From a bacterium (lineage in GTDB: Bacteria; Cyanobacteriota; Vampirovibrionia; Gastranaerophilales; Gastranaerophilaceae): a stretch of 42,108 nt of DNA. The position numbers and the translations under genes are program-made. Positions 34,088 through 42,102 of this stretch are shown piece by piece; position 1 is the first letter of the stretch, and the number at the start of each line of letters is the position of its first letter. The stretch covers positions 1-42,108 of the forward strand of contig JAFQNF010000013.1 in NCBI GenBank assembly GCA_017396025.1, read 5' to 3'. The notes below the pieces were generated by a model. The model was not told the origin of the DNA. It saw nothing but the letters and a program-made list of their open reading frames with translations, and made no database searches.

Positions 34088-35056
34088 TTAATCGTTAAAA
34101 ACTTTTTCAACAAATTTAGGTGTTAACATGTCCCATGCTGTTTCTGTTGGGTGATAATTATTTGGTATTTTGTATTTTATTTCATTTAAATTATCATTTG
34201 TGAGATCTTCTGTTGATATAACAGTAAAATTATTTTCTTTTAGTTTTCTTGTAAGTTCTTCTTTGTATGAAATTTTTTTGTCTTCATATAAAAAAACAAT
34301 AAATTTTATTTTCTTATTCCATTTTTTTTCAAGTTGATTTCTTGTTTCAACAAAATAAATTAGTGCCATATTGGTAAGCTTATCGGAATTTTGTTGATTA
34401 TTTATAAAATTTTGAGCATATTTTAGATTTAAAAATTTGATAGTATAAGATGATTTTAATGCGTTAAGTAATGGGTTTTTTAGTTCGTCAGCAACTAATT
34501 TATTGTTAATGATGAAATAGTGTCTTAGTCTAAATAAATCAAGTGTATTAAGGAAAGAAACCATCATTCTTGTGTAGTGATCATCAATCATTACGTAAAT
34601 TACAGTATCTGAAGGTGGAACATTTTTATAAAAAGATTCATCTTCAGTTTGCCAATACATATGAGCTAATCCTCTTGCAGAAATGGCTCTATTGTATACC
34701 GGACGTTTAAGAATATGGGCTAATTTGTGGCTAAAAGTTTGATTATAATTTAAAAATTGCCCAAGGGCATATGAACAGCCAAATATTACTATTGGGTTAT
34801 TAGTTTTATACTCTGTTCCATCTGGTTTTCTACCTTTAAAAATGTTGTCAGTACCATCAAAATAAGTTTCAAAATCTATACAATAATTTGGTTTTGTTAG
34901 GTATTTGAATTCACTTGCACTGAATTCTTTTGGCCCATTTTTATTGTATTCCTTCTTTAATTCTTTATAGATAAAAATGTCACAAATAAACAGTAGTAGT
35001 GCTATAAGTAAGAAATTAAAAAATATAACTAGAAAGATTTTCTTTAAAATTTTCAT
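34088..35056 (-). CDS. Membrane-anchored SGNH/GDSL-hydrolase-like protein, copy 3
   Basis: The 322-residue protein has one N-terminal membrane helix (about 7-30) and then an SGNH-like domain. Block I is FGCSYALG (S95), the glycine of block II is in SARGLAHM, and the terminal His is H302 in NNYHPTETAW. At block III, where the two sister genes have IND (Asn oxyanion residue), this copy has MIDDH, so the Asn is replaced by Asp. The Asp three before the His is also absent. It is the most divergent of three tandem paralogues and may have altered or lost catalysis. SGNH enzymes often add or remove acyl groups on surface glycans. It overlaps copy 2 by four bases. Confidence 0.78.
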   Translation of the reverse strand: MKILKKIFLVIFFNFLLIALLLFICDIFIYKELKKEYNKNGPKEFSASEFKYLTKPNYCIDFETYFDGTDNIFKGRKPDGTEYKTNNPIVIFGCSYALGQFLNYNQTFSHKLAHILKRPVYNRAISARGLAHMYWQTEDESFYKNVPPSDTVIYVMIDDHYTRMMVSFLNTLDLFRLRHYFIINNKLVADELKNPLLNALKSSYTIKFLNLKYAQNFINNQQNSDKLTNMALIYFVETRNQLEKKWNKKIKFIVFLYEDKKISYKEELTRKLKENNFTVISTEDLTNDNLNEIKYKIPNNYHPTETAWDMLTPKFVEKVFND

Positions 35057-36006
35057 TTTAAATTAAGCCTTTCTGCGAGTTTTGGTACTAATAAATTCCA
35101 AGCATCTTCTGTTGGGTGATAATCTGCTGTCATATATTTTGAATTGGTTATATCTTCACTTGTTAATTCTTTATTTGTAATAACGGTGAAATTTTCTTTT
35201 TCTAACTTTTCTTTTAATTCGTCATCTTTATAAAATGAATCATAAAAATATACTACATATTTTGTATTATCCCAGTATTTTTCCATCTCTTTTTTGCTTT
35301 GGATGAAATGTTTTAATGCAAAATTATGATATTCTTTGTAATTAGGATACTTTAATTTTATTTTTTCTATATAAAGATTGTTATAAATTATATTTGTTAA
35401 ATATAGTCGTTTTATAAAATTGAAAAAATGATTTTGATTTTTTATTTGGATAAGTTTTTCATCTTTTTCTTTATAGCGAAGATTAAAGTCCTCATTAAGC
35501 ATGTGTCCTCGCATAAAAGTGAGAACATATAGTCGTCTAAAATGATCGTTTATGAATGTAAAAATAACATATTCTGGTTCTGGTAATAATTTATATGTAT
35601 CAGGATTTTCTGCTTGTAGTAACATATGTTGAATTCCCCAGGCAGAAAAAGCTCTATTGTAAATTGGACGTTTTGTTAAATATGCCAGCTTATAGGATAA
35701 TGTTTGTTCTTTTTCTAGATTATAACCATACGCATATGAACAACCAAATAAAACAATTGGTTTTGATTTAAATTCTAAACCTTCTGGCGCACGCCCCCAG
35801 CCGGTTTCTGGTGATGGAAAGTATTTAGGGTCGAATTTAAAATGTTTTATTCCTGAATGAAATTTTAGTAATCCTTTTGCTCTAAATGAATCCTTTTGTC
35901 TTCTCAAAATTTCATTCTCAATACCCCAAATGGATACTTCAATTATTGTGATTAAGCAAGCAAAAATAAGAACATTTGCGATAATGGTTTTTATGATTTT
36001 TTTCAT
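35053..36006 (-). CDS. Membrane-anchored SGNH/GDSL-hydrolase-like protein, copy 2
   Basis: The 317 residues contain one N-terminal membrane helix (about 5-27) and an SGNH-like domain outside it. S90 is in FGCSYAYGY, the block II glycine is in SAWGIQHM, N153 is in FINDHFRRLY, and H297 is in ADYHPTEDAW, with the Asp two residues before the His. It is collinear with copy 1 over the full length, including GWGRAPEGL (69-77) and KRPIYN. The ATG overlaps the end of copy 1 by four bases (ATGA), so the three are translationally coupled. A role in esterifying or de-esterifying an envelope polymer is inferred from fold and anchor only. Confidence 0.82.
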   Translation of the reverse strand: MKKIIKTIIANVLIFACLITIIEVSIWGIENEILRRQKDSFRAKGLLKFHSGIKHFKFDPKYFPSPETGWGRAPEGLEFKSKPIVLFGCSYAYGYNLEKEQTLSYKLAYLTKRPIYNRAFSAWGIQHMLLQAENPDTYKLLPEPEYVIFTFINDHFRRLYVLTFMRGHMLNEDFNLRYKEKDEKLIQIKNQNHFFNFIKRLYLTNIIYNNLYIEKIKLKYPNYKEYHNFALKHFIQSKKEMEKYWDNTKYVVYFYDSFYKDDELKEKLEKENFTVITNKELTSEDITNSKYMTADYHPTEDAWNLLVPKLAERLNLK

Positions 36007-36953
36007 AAATTTAGTTCTCTAATTAATGCAGGAGTAATTAAATCCCATGCTTTTTCATTTGGATGGCATTTATCTTCTGTTATGAACTCTTCTTTTGTTA
36101 AATCTTCTGATATTAATTTTTCTGCATCAACAATAATGAAATTATTTTTTTCTAGTTTATCTCTTAAATATTTATCACTTTCTACACTATCGTAAAAAAG
36201 AACAACAAACTTTGAATTTTTCCAGTGTTTTTGCATTTCATTTTTTGCACTAACAAAGTGTTCAACAGCAAAATCATAGTGTTTTTCTGGATTTTTTGTA
36301 CGAGCTATTTGTTTGTTTACTATAGTATTTTGAAGTTTATTCACGAAATATAATCTTTTAATTTGGTTTAAAATAGGATTTTGATTTCTGATTTCAACTA
36401 GCTGATTATTTTTGCTTTTGTACCTCAAATTAAATTGTTCAGCTAATATGTTCCAAGAAGAAAATGAAATTAAATATAATCTTCTTATGTGGTCGTTTAT
36501 GTATACATAAATAACATATTCTGGTTCTGGAATTTTGCTATACAAGCCTTCTAATTTTGATTGATATAGCATATGTTGAATGCCCCAACCTGTAAATGAT
36601 TGGTTGTAAACTGGTCTTTTTGCGCTATGAGCAAGTTTGTAAGAAAAAGTTTCTTCGTTGTTTAATTTATATCCGTATGCATATGAACAGCCGAATATAG
36701 TGATTGGCTTTTTCTTATATTTTAGACCCTCTGGTGCTCTTCCATAGCCATTTTCTGGTGTTGGGAAGTAATTTAAATCAATATTGAACTTTGTAATCCC
36801 TTCGTGAAATCCTATTTGGTTCATTGTTTTTGGGAAAGTATTTGTTCTTCTTAGATAGTCATTTTCTTTATGCCAAATTACAATTTCAACTATAAAAAAA
36901 GAAATTAATATAAGTAATATATTTGCAACAAATAAAGCTATTTTCTTTTTCAC
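36003..36953 (-). CDS. Membrane-anchored SGNH/GDSL-hydrolase-like protein, copy 1
   Basis: This first gene of the operon starts with GTG, supported by AGGA seven bases upstream. Its 316 residues comprise a membrane helix (about 5-27) and an SGNH-like domain. S90 is in FGCSYAYGY, the glycine is in TGWGIQHM, N153 is in YINDHIRRLY, and a complete DxxH pair (D294, H297) lies in DKCHPNEKAW. It is the copy with the most complete set of catalytic residues. A perfect consensus promoter lies 26-54 bases upstream. The natural substrate is unknown; surface glycan acylation or deacylation is the best guess. Confidence 0.82.
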   Translation of the reverse strand: MKKKIALFVANILLILISFFIVEIVIWHKENDYLRRTNTFPKTMNQIGFHEGITKFNIDLNYFPTPENGYGRAPEGLKYKKKPITIFGCSYAYGYKLNNEETFSYKLAHSAKRPVYNQSFTGWGIQHMLYQSKLEGLYSKIPEPEYVIYVYINDHIRRLYLISFSSWNILAEQFNLRYKSKNNQLVEIRNQNPILNQIKRLYFVNKLQNTIVNKQIARTKNPEKHYDFAVEHFVSAKNEMQKHWKNSKFVVLFYDSVESDKYLRDKLEKNNFIIVDAEKLISEDLTKEEFITEDKCHPNEKAWDLITPALIRELNL

Positions 36954-36978
36954 TGAATCGTCCTACCAATCATTGAAA

Positions 36979-37007
36979 ATTATATTTAAACTTATATTTG
37001 ATGTCAA
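36979..37007 (-). promoter_or_regulatory. Perfect consensus sigma-70 promoter of the SGNH-ycf46 operon
   Basis: On the minus strand TTGACA (37002-37007), a 17-base spacer and TATAAT (36979-36984) match consensus at all 12 positions with ideal spacing. Transcription would start near 36972, about 19 bases before the GTG start codon at 36953, leaving room for the AGGA ribosome binding site. It is the strongest promoter by sequence in the window. Confidence 0.85.
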
Positions 37008-37089
37008 ACTAGAACAAAAATAAAATAAAATGCGACTGTTTATTAAAACATAGGAAACATTTAACATGTTAAGAAAAATTTACAAAAAG

Positions 37090-37111
37090 CCGAATAATTC
37101 GTAAAATTCGG
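37090..37111. repeat. Inverted repeat upstream of infA
   Basis: CCGAAT (37090-37095) and ATTCGG (37106-37111) form 6-base arms. The left arm also overlaps a tighter palindrome, CGAAT-A-ATTCG (37091-37101). The three ATTCG-type half-sites in 22 bases could be a regulator-binding site. No T-run follows, so it is not a terminator. Confidence 0.4.
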
Positions 37112-37280
37112 TACTTTGGGAATGTGCTCTAGAATTGTATATTTCGTATAGTTTAAAAAACAATTGATATTTTTTGGGCAAAAAATGGCAAAAAAGATTA
37201 ATTACATGGGAAAAACGCTTGATTTGAAAAATTTAACATGTAGGATAGTTATATTGGCTAATCATAAAATGAGGAAATAG

Positions 37281-37496
37281 ATGTCAAAAGACGTAATTGA
37301 ATTTGAAGGAACAATAATAGAATCGCTACCAAATGCGATGTTCCAGGTGCAACTTGAAAACGGGCATGAAATCCTAGCTCACATTTCAGGAAAAATCAGA
37401 AAAAATTTCATAAAAATTTTACCAGGCGACAAGGTAAAAGTGGAAATGACACCATATGATTTAACAAGAGGTCGCATTACTTACAGATTAAAATAA
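37281..37496 (+). CDS. infA: Translation initiation factor IF-1
   Basis: IF-1 binds the ribosomal A site during initiation. The 71 residues form a single S1-like OB fold with the typical [20 protein letters not shown] start and the conserved [28 protein letters not shown] end. GAGGAAAT lies just before the ATG. It is the first gene of the infA-rpmJ-rpsM-rpsK-rpsD-rpoA-rplQ-truA-rplM-rpsI cluster. The adk/map genes that often precede infA are not here; the neighbouring genes upstream run the other way. Confidence 0.97.
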   Translation: MSKDVIEFEGTIIESLPNAMFQVQLENGHEILAHISGKIRKNFIKILPGDKVKVEMTPYDLTRGRITYRLK

Positions 37497-37515
37497 CAAA
37501 GAAAAGGAAAATAAA

Positions 37516-37629
37516 ATGAAAGTAAGAGCTTCAGTAAAACCACTTTGTGATAAATGCAAAGTAATCAAAAGAAAAGGCAGAGTAGCAGTTATTTGCGAAA
37601 ACCCAAAACACAAACAAAGACAAGGTTAA
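37516..37629 (+). CDS. rpmJ: 50S ribosomal protein L36
   Basis: This 37-residue gene begins [20 protein letters not shown] and ends KHKQRQG. It has the zinc ligands of the C+ form (CDKC, then C in VICENPKH and the His), in the usual place between infA and rpsM. AAAGGAAA precedes the ATG. Confidence 0.97.
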   Translation: MKVRASVKPLCDKCKVIKRKGRVAVICENPKHKQRQG

Positions 37630-37651
37630 TTAATTAAATAAAGGAGAAACA

Positions 37652-38017
37652 ATGGCAAGACTTGCTGGGGTAGATTTACCTCGTAACAAAAGAATGATAA
37701 TTGCATTAACCTATATTTTCGGTATAGGACCTGCAAGAAGTGCAAAGATATTGGCAGCTTGTAATATATCTGAAGATTTAAGAACAGATGATTTAACAGA
37801 AGACCATATCAGAGCATTAAGAGAAGAACTTTCTCACTACACTATCGAAGGTGACTTGAGAAGAGAAGAATCTCTAAATATTAAAAGATTGAGCGAAATT
37901 AACTCATACAGAGGAATGCGTCACAGACGTAAACTTCCTGTAAGAGGACAAAGAACAAAAACAAACGCAAGAACAAGACGCGGTAAAAAATCAGGCCCAA
38001 TCGCCAACAAGAAATAA
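37652..38017 (+). CDS. rpsM: 30S ribosomal protein S13
   Basis: S13 lies in the head of the small subunit and contacts tRNA and the L5 bridge. The 121 residues start [22 protein letters not shown] and contain the helix-two-turn-helix domain, [27 protein letters not shown] signature and basic tail ending GPIANKK. AAAGGAG precedes the ATG. Confidence 0.98.
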   Translation: MARLAGVDLPRNKRMIIALTYIFGIGPARSAKILAACNISEDLRTDDLTEDHIRALREELSHYTIEGDLRREESLNIKRLSEINSYRGMRHRRKLPVRGQRTKTNARTRRGKKSGPIANKK

Positions 38018-38037
38018 TTGAAGGAGTAATATAAACA

Positions 38038-38424
38038 ATGGCTAGACCCGTAAAAACTAAAAAGAAAGAAAAAAAGAATGTATTACAAGGTGTTGTACAT
38101 ATTCAATCAACATTCAATAATACAATCGTAACTTCAACAGATACTCAAGGTAACGCTATTGCTTGGGCTTCTGCAGGTGGTTGTGGATTCAAGGGTGCAA
38201 GAAAAGGTACTCCATTCGCAGCACAATCAGCAGCAGAAAAGGTTGCTAAACAATCTATCGACCAAGGCATGAAAAAAGTTGAAGTTTATATAAAAGGACC
38301 TGGTTCAGGCAGAGAAACAGCTATCAGAGCTATCCAAGCTGCTGGACTAGAAATTACATTAATCAAGGACGTAACACCAATCCCACATAACGGATGTCGT
38401 CCACCAAAAAGACGTAGAGTATAA
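38038..38424 (+). CDS. rpsK: 30S ribosomal protein S11
   Basis: S11 sits on the platform of the small subunit near the Shine-Dalgarno helix. The 128 residues show the family core [37 protein letters not shown] and the C-terminal [18 protein letters not shown]. The lysine-rich first 15 residues are normal. GAAGGAG precedes the ATG. Confidence 0.98.
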   Translation: MARPVKTKKKEKKNVLQGVVHIQSTFNNTIVTSTDTQGNAIAWASAGGCGFKGARKGTPFAAQSAAEKVAKQSIDQGMKKVEVYIKGPGSGRETAIRAIQAAGLEITLIKDVTPIPHNGCRPPKRRRV

Positions 38425-38447
38425 CAAGTAACGTAAGGAGTCATAAA

Positions 38448-39050
38448 TTGGCTAAGTATACAGGACCATCAAATAAATTATATCGTAACTACGGAGTTAC
38501 TGATTTATCAAATAGAAAGTTGGTTTCTTCATTAAGACAAAATGCTTCTGGTCAGCATGGCGCAGCAAGAAAAAAACTTTCTGATTACGCTTTACACTTA
38601 AACGAAAAACAAAAAATTCGTTTAACATACTTAGTAAGCGAAAAACAATTCGTTAGATATTATAACGAAGCTAGTAGAAGAAAAGGTGTAACAGGCACTA
38701 TCCTTTTACAATTATTAGAATCAAGACTAGATAACATTTTATTTAGAGCTGGTTTCGCTATTACAAGAAAACAAGCTAGACAAATTGTTGGTCACGGCCA
38801 CATTCTTGTAAATGGTAAAAGAGTTGATATCCCATCATTCTTAGTAAAACCAACAGATGTTATCACATTCAAAGCAGGTAGCGCTGATTTCGTAAAATCA
38901 GTTTTATCATCAATTGATATGGCTATTGCACCAGCTTGGATGACAATTGACAAAGATGCTTTAAAAGTAACTTTCGACAGAATTCCTGAAAGAGAAGAAT
39001 TAGACCCTGAACTTAAAGAGCAACTTGTAATCGAGTATTATTCTAAATAA
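38448..39050 (+). CDS. rpsD: 30S ribosomal protein S4, TTG start
   Basis: S4 is a primary 16S rRNA binder and often the translational repressor of its operon. The 200 residues contain the N-terminal domain and the S4 RNA-binding domain (RLDNILFRAGFAITRKQARQIVGHGHILVNGK). The zinc cysteines near the N-terminus found in some bacteria are absent (C- form). The start codon is TTG at 38448, chosen because TAAGGAG lies seven bases upstream and the encoded protein starts exactly at the conserved MAKYTGPS. A weak start codon could let the operon keep S4 in check. Confidence 0.97.
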   Translation: MAKYTGPSNKLYRNYGVTDLSNRKLVSSLRQNASGQHGAARKKLSDYALHLNEKQKIRLTYLVSEKQFVRYYNEASRRKGVTGTILLQLLESRLDNILFRAGFAITRKQARQIVGHGHILVNGKRVDIPSFLVKPTDVITFKAGSADFVKSVLSSIDMAIAPAWMTIDKDALKVTFDRIPEREELDPELKEQLVIEYYSK

Positions 39051-39069
39051 TTGTAGGAGATTAATTATA

Positions 39070-40044
39070 ATGGAATTGAAAATTAAATGTATAAATACAA
39101 CAACTAGTTCAGACGGATCACAATACGGTAAATTCGTAGTTGAACCGTTAGAAAAAGGATTTGGTCAAACAGTTGGTAACGCTTTAAGAAGAGTTTTATT
39201 ATCTTCTTTAGAAGGCGCAGCTGCAACTTCTATCAGAATTGAAGGTATTACACATGAATACACATCAATTCCAGGTATCGTTGAAGATGCTATTGATATT
39301 ATGTTGAACTTAAAAGGTCTAACAGTAAAAACTGAAGATAAAGACCCACAACATTTAAGATTAGATATCGACAGACCTGGCCCAGTTCTTGCAAGTGATT
39401 TGCAATTACCTGCTGGTGTAAAAGTTGTTAATCCTGACTGGTTAATTTGTACAATTTCTGAAGGCGGAAGCATTTCTGCAGACATTACTATTGAAACAGG
39501 TAAAGGATACAGAACAGTTGACGTTCTTAAAGAAAACAAAGGTAGCATTCCAATCGATTTGTTACCAATCGATGCAACATTTATGCCAATCAAAAGAGTT
39601 AGCTACAACGTTGAAAACACTCGTGTTGGTGACGTTATCGACTATGATAAATTAACTCTTGAAATTTGGTCAAATGGTAGTATTGATGTATCTAGCGCTT
39701 TAAGCCAAGCTGCTAACTTATTAATTGAACACTTTATGCAAATTGCTTCAATTACAGGACAACCTGCAATTCTTCCTAGCCAACACGTTATCGAAGAAGT
39801 AGAAGAAGAAGCACAAGCTCCAAGCATTTCAATTGAAGATTTAGAATTATCAGTAAGAGCTTATAACTGCTTAAAAAGAGCTAGTATCAATTCATTAGCT
39901 GAATTGTTGAAAAAATCAGAACATGATTTATTGAATATTAAAAACTTCGGTAAAAAATCTTCTGATGAAGTAATCGAAAAATTACACCAAGTTGGTTTGG
40001 AACTTCAACCAAATCCAGAAGGTGTAGAACTTGAAGAAGTGTAA
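39070..40044 (+). CDS. rpoA: DNA-directed RNA polymerase subunit alpha
   Basis: The 324 residues comprise the N-terminal dimerisation/assembly domain (NALRRVLLSSLEGAA and the DTVLPVDATFMPIKRV-type segment, here LLPIDATFMPIKRVSYNVENTRVG) and an acidic linker at about 243-255. The C-terminal domain with two helix-hairpin-helix motifs (LELSVRAYNCLKRASINSLAELL, NFGKKSSDEVIEKL) contacts UP elements and activators. The place between rpsD and rplQ is standard. Confidence 0.98.
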   Translation: MELKIKCINTTTSSDGSQYGKFVVEPLEKGFGQTVGNALRRVLLSSLEGAAATSIRIEGITHEYTSIPGIVEDAIDIMLNLKGLTVKTEDKDPQHLRLDIDRPGPVLASDLQLPAGVKVVNPDWLICTISEGGSISADITIETGKGYRTVDVLKENKGSIPIDLLPIDATFMPIKRVSYNVENTRVGDVIDYDKLTLEIWSNGSIDVSSALSQAANLLIEHFMQIASITGQPAILPSQHVIEEVEEEAQAPSISIEDLELSVRAYNCLKRASINSLAELLKKSEHDLLNIKNFGKKSSDEVIEKLHQVGLELQPNPEGVELEEV

Positions 40045-40062
40045 TACAAGAGGAAAAATAAA

Positions 40063-40491
40063 ATGAGACACCAATGCAATAGAAATAGACTTGGCAGACC
40101 TCAAGACCAAAGAAAAGCTTTATTAAGATCTTTGGCTACCGAGTTATTCTTACATGGCGAAATCACAACAACAATTTCTAGAGCAAAAGCTTTAAAACCT
40201 TATGCTGAAGAAATTATTACTCTTGCTAAAAGAGGCGATTTACATGCAAGAAGACAAGCTGCTAAATATATCTTTGATGTAGAAACATCAAAATATATGG
40301 ATGCCGAAACAGGTGAAGTTTTTGCAGAATTACAAGAAGGTAAAAAATTAATCCCTCAAACAGTTCTAAGAAAATTATTTGCTGAAATCGGTAAACAATA
40401 TGAAGACAGAAATGGTGGATATACAAGAATCTACCACTTACCACCAAGACGTGGTGACGCTACTGAAATGGCTTTAATTCAATTAGTATAA
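40063..40491 (+). CDS. rplQ: 50S ribosomal protein L17 with internal insertion
   Basis: L17 lies near the exit tunnel of the large subunit. The N-terminal 70 residues (LGRPQDQRKALLRSLATELF) and the C-terminal RNGGYTRIYHLPPRRGDATEMALIQL are typical. The protein is 142 residues, against about 116 in the short cyanobacterial-type form. The extra residues lie at about 73-100 (TSKYMDAETGEVFAELQEGK) as an acidic insertion. Its stop codon overlaps the truA ATG (TAATG). Confidence 0.96.
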   Translation: MRHQCNRNRLGRPQDQRKALLRSLATELFLHGEITTTISRAKALKPYAEEIITLAKRGDLHARRQAAKYIFDVETSKYMDAETGEVFAELQEGKKLIPQTVLRKLFAEIGKQYEDRNGGYTRIYHLPPRRGDATEMALIQLV

Positions 40492-41270
40492 TGCAAAGAT
40501 ACTTATTAGTATTAGAGTATATCGGTACAAGATATATGGGAAGCCAAAAGCAACCCGAAAAAATGCCTAACACAAGTAAAACTGTAGTAACAATACAGGA
40601 TGAAGTGGAAAAAGCAATAAGCACATTGACAAAAACAAAAACCAAAACAATTTTTTCAGGCAGAACCGATGCCGGAGTTCATGCTAAAGGTCAAACAGCT
40701 CATTTTGAGTCAGAGCTTGAACTAAACCCGAGTAAGTTCGTTAACTCACTCAATGGAATTCTTCCGAATGATATTAGTGTAAAAGAGTTAAAAAAAGTCG
40801 AGAAAACATTCCATGCACAAAAGAGTGCTAAGGCAAGGCACTATAGATATGCAATTGCGAATAGGACTCAAAGAAGTGCGTGGGATGCAAATTGTTTGTT
40901 AGTTAGGTACCCGTTAGATATAAAAAGAATGAATAAAGCTTTAAGTTATCTAATTGGTGAGCACGATTTCACATCTTTTAAAAAGGTAAGAACATCTAAT
41001 CCAGCTAAAATTTGTAATATGTATAAAGCAGAAGCAACTCGTGAGGGTGATTTTGTTTATATAGATTTTATTGCAGATAGGTTTTTGTACAATATGATCA
41101 GATTGATCGTCGGAACTCTCCTAGTGATGGAAAGGAATTCTTTAGCCCCCGAGACACTTAAAGAAATTCTTGAAGCAAGGGATATAACAAAAGCAGGTTC
41201 GACCATAAGCCCAGAAGGCTTAACTTTAGTAGAAGTAATTTACAATAATATAAATGGAGAAAGCAAATGA
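40491..41270 (+). CDS. truA: tRNA pseudouridine(38-40) synthase TruA
   Basis: TruA isomerises uridines 38-40 in the anticodon arm of tRNAs. The 259 residues have the catalytic Asp D60 in [14 protein letters not shown], the RHYRYAI segment and the C-terminal [14 protein letters not shown] motif. No Shine-Dalgarno sequence precedes the ATG, which overlaps the rplQ stop codon by one base, so translation probably depends on reinitiation after rplQ. It overlaps rplM by four bases (ATGA). This position between rplQ and rplM is common in cyanobacteria and Firmicutes. Confidence 0.97.
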   Translation: MQRYLLVLEYIGTRYMGSQKQPEKMPNTSKTVVTIQDEVEKAISTLTKTKTKTIFSGRTDAGVHAKGQTAHFESELELNPSKFVNSLNGILPNDISVKELKKVEKTFHAQKSAKARHYRYAIANRTQRSAWDANCLLVRYPLDIKRMNKALSYLIGEHDFTSFKKVRTSNPAKICNMYKAEATREGDFVYIDFIADRFLYNMIRLIVGTLLVMERNSLAPETLKEILEARDITKAGSTISPEGLTLVEVIYNNINGESK

Positions 41271-41707
41271 AAACTTATTCAGCTAAACCTCTAGAAGTTG
41301 AAAGAAAGTGGTATCTAATCGATGCTGAAGGTCAAACTTTAGGTAGATTAGCAGTTACTGCTGCAAACCTTTTAAGAGGTAAGCACAAACCTCAATTTAC
41401 TCCAAACGTAGATACAGGTGATTTTGTTATCATCATTAACTCAGCAAAAATCTGCGTTTCAGGTAAAAAAGAAACAGATAAAATGTATTATCACCACACA
41501 GGTTATCCAGGTGGTTTAAAATCAGCATCATTCAAAGAATTAATGCAAAAAGATGCTACTATGGCTTTAGAAAAAGCTATTAAAGGTATGTTACCACACA
41601 ACACTTTAGGTCAAGAACAATTCAACAAGTTAAAAATTTATGCTGGCGCTGAACACCCACACGCTGCTCAAAAACCTGTTGTTTATACAGAAGTGGAGGC
41701 TAAATAA
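41267..41707 (+). CDS. rplM: 50S ribosomal protein L13
   Basis: L13 is an early-assembly 23S rRNA binder. The 146 residues match the family with [48 protein letters not shown] and the [10 protein letters not shown] motif. GGAG lies at the end of truA, and the ATG overlaps the truA stop codon. Confidence 0.98.
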   Translation: MKTYSAKPLEVERKWYLIDAEGQTLGRLAVTAANLLRGKHKPQFTPNVDTGDFVIIINSAKICVSGKKETDKMYYHHTGYPGGLKSASFKELMQKDATMALEKAIKGMLPHNTLGQEQFNKLKIYAGAEHPHAAQKPVVYTEVEAK

Positions 41708-42102
41708 TGGCTAATAAAGAAATTATGGCGACTGGTAGAAGAAAAACAGCTATCGCAGTTGTTAAACTTGTAAAAGGTAAAGGCAGAGTTTTTGTTAACG
41801 GTAAAACATTTGATGCTTACTTTGGTAACAGAGCTGCTTTAGAAATGATGGTTTACAGACCTTTAGCATTAACAGATAACCAAGAAAACTTTGACGTTAA
41901 AGTTAAAGCTGTTGGTGGCGGTGTAAGTGCTCAAGCTGGTGCTATCAAACATGGTATTTCAAGAGCTTTAGTTAAATATAACGAAGAATACAAATCAGTT
42001 CTTAAAGCTGAAGGTTTATTAACAAGAGATGCTCGTGTTAAAGAACGTAAAAAATACGGTCGTAAAAGAGCTAGAAAAAGATTCCAATTCTCTAAACGTT
42101 AA
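41707..42102 (+). CDS. rpsI: 30S ribosomal protein S9
   Basis: S9 reaches the P-site tRNA through its basic tail. The 131 residues contain GRRKTAIAVVKLVKGKGRVFVNG, the GGGVSAQAGAIKHGISRALV core and the conserved C-terminal RKKYGRKRARKRFQFSKR ending in Lys-Arg. GGAGG lies eight bases before the ATG, which overlaps the rplM stop codon by one base. The gene is complete, and the window ends six bases after it. Confidence 0.98.
   Translation: MANKEIMATGRRKTAIAVVKLVKGKGRVFVNGKTFDAYFGNRAALEMMVYRPLALTDNQENFDVKVKAVGGGVSAQAGAIKHGISRALVKYNEEYKSVLKAEGLLTRDARVKERKKYGRKRARKRFQFSKR

Larger units (their letters stand above)
36954..37280. other. Intergenic region between two divergent operons
   Basis: This 327-base gap holds no reading frame that I can support and no RNA gene that I recognise. 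It contains the minus-strand consensus promoter (36979-37007), a perfect palindrome TTAACATGTTAA (37061-37072), and an 11-base direct repeat ATTTAACATGT at 37059-37069 and 37231-37241. It also contains a CCGAAT/ATTCGG inverted repeat (37090-37111) and a tandem GGCAAAAAA pair (37177-37195). A plus-strand promoter for infA should lie near its right end; TTGATT (37219-37224) with TAGGAT (37241-37246) is possible but weak. Confidence 0.6.
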
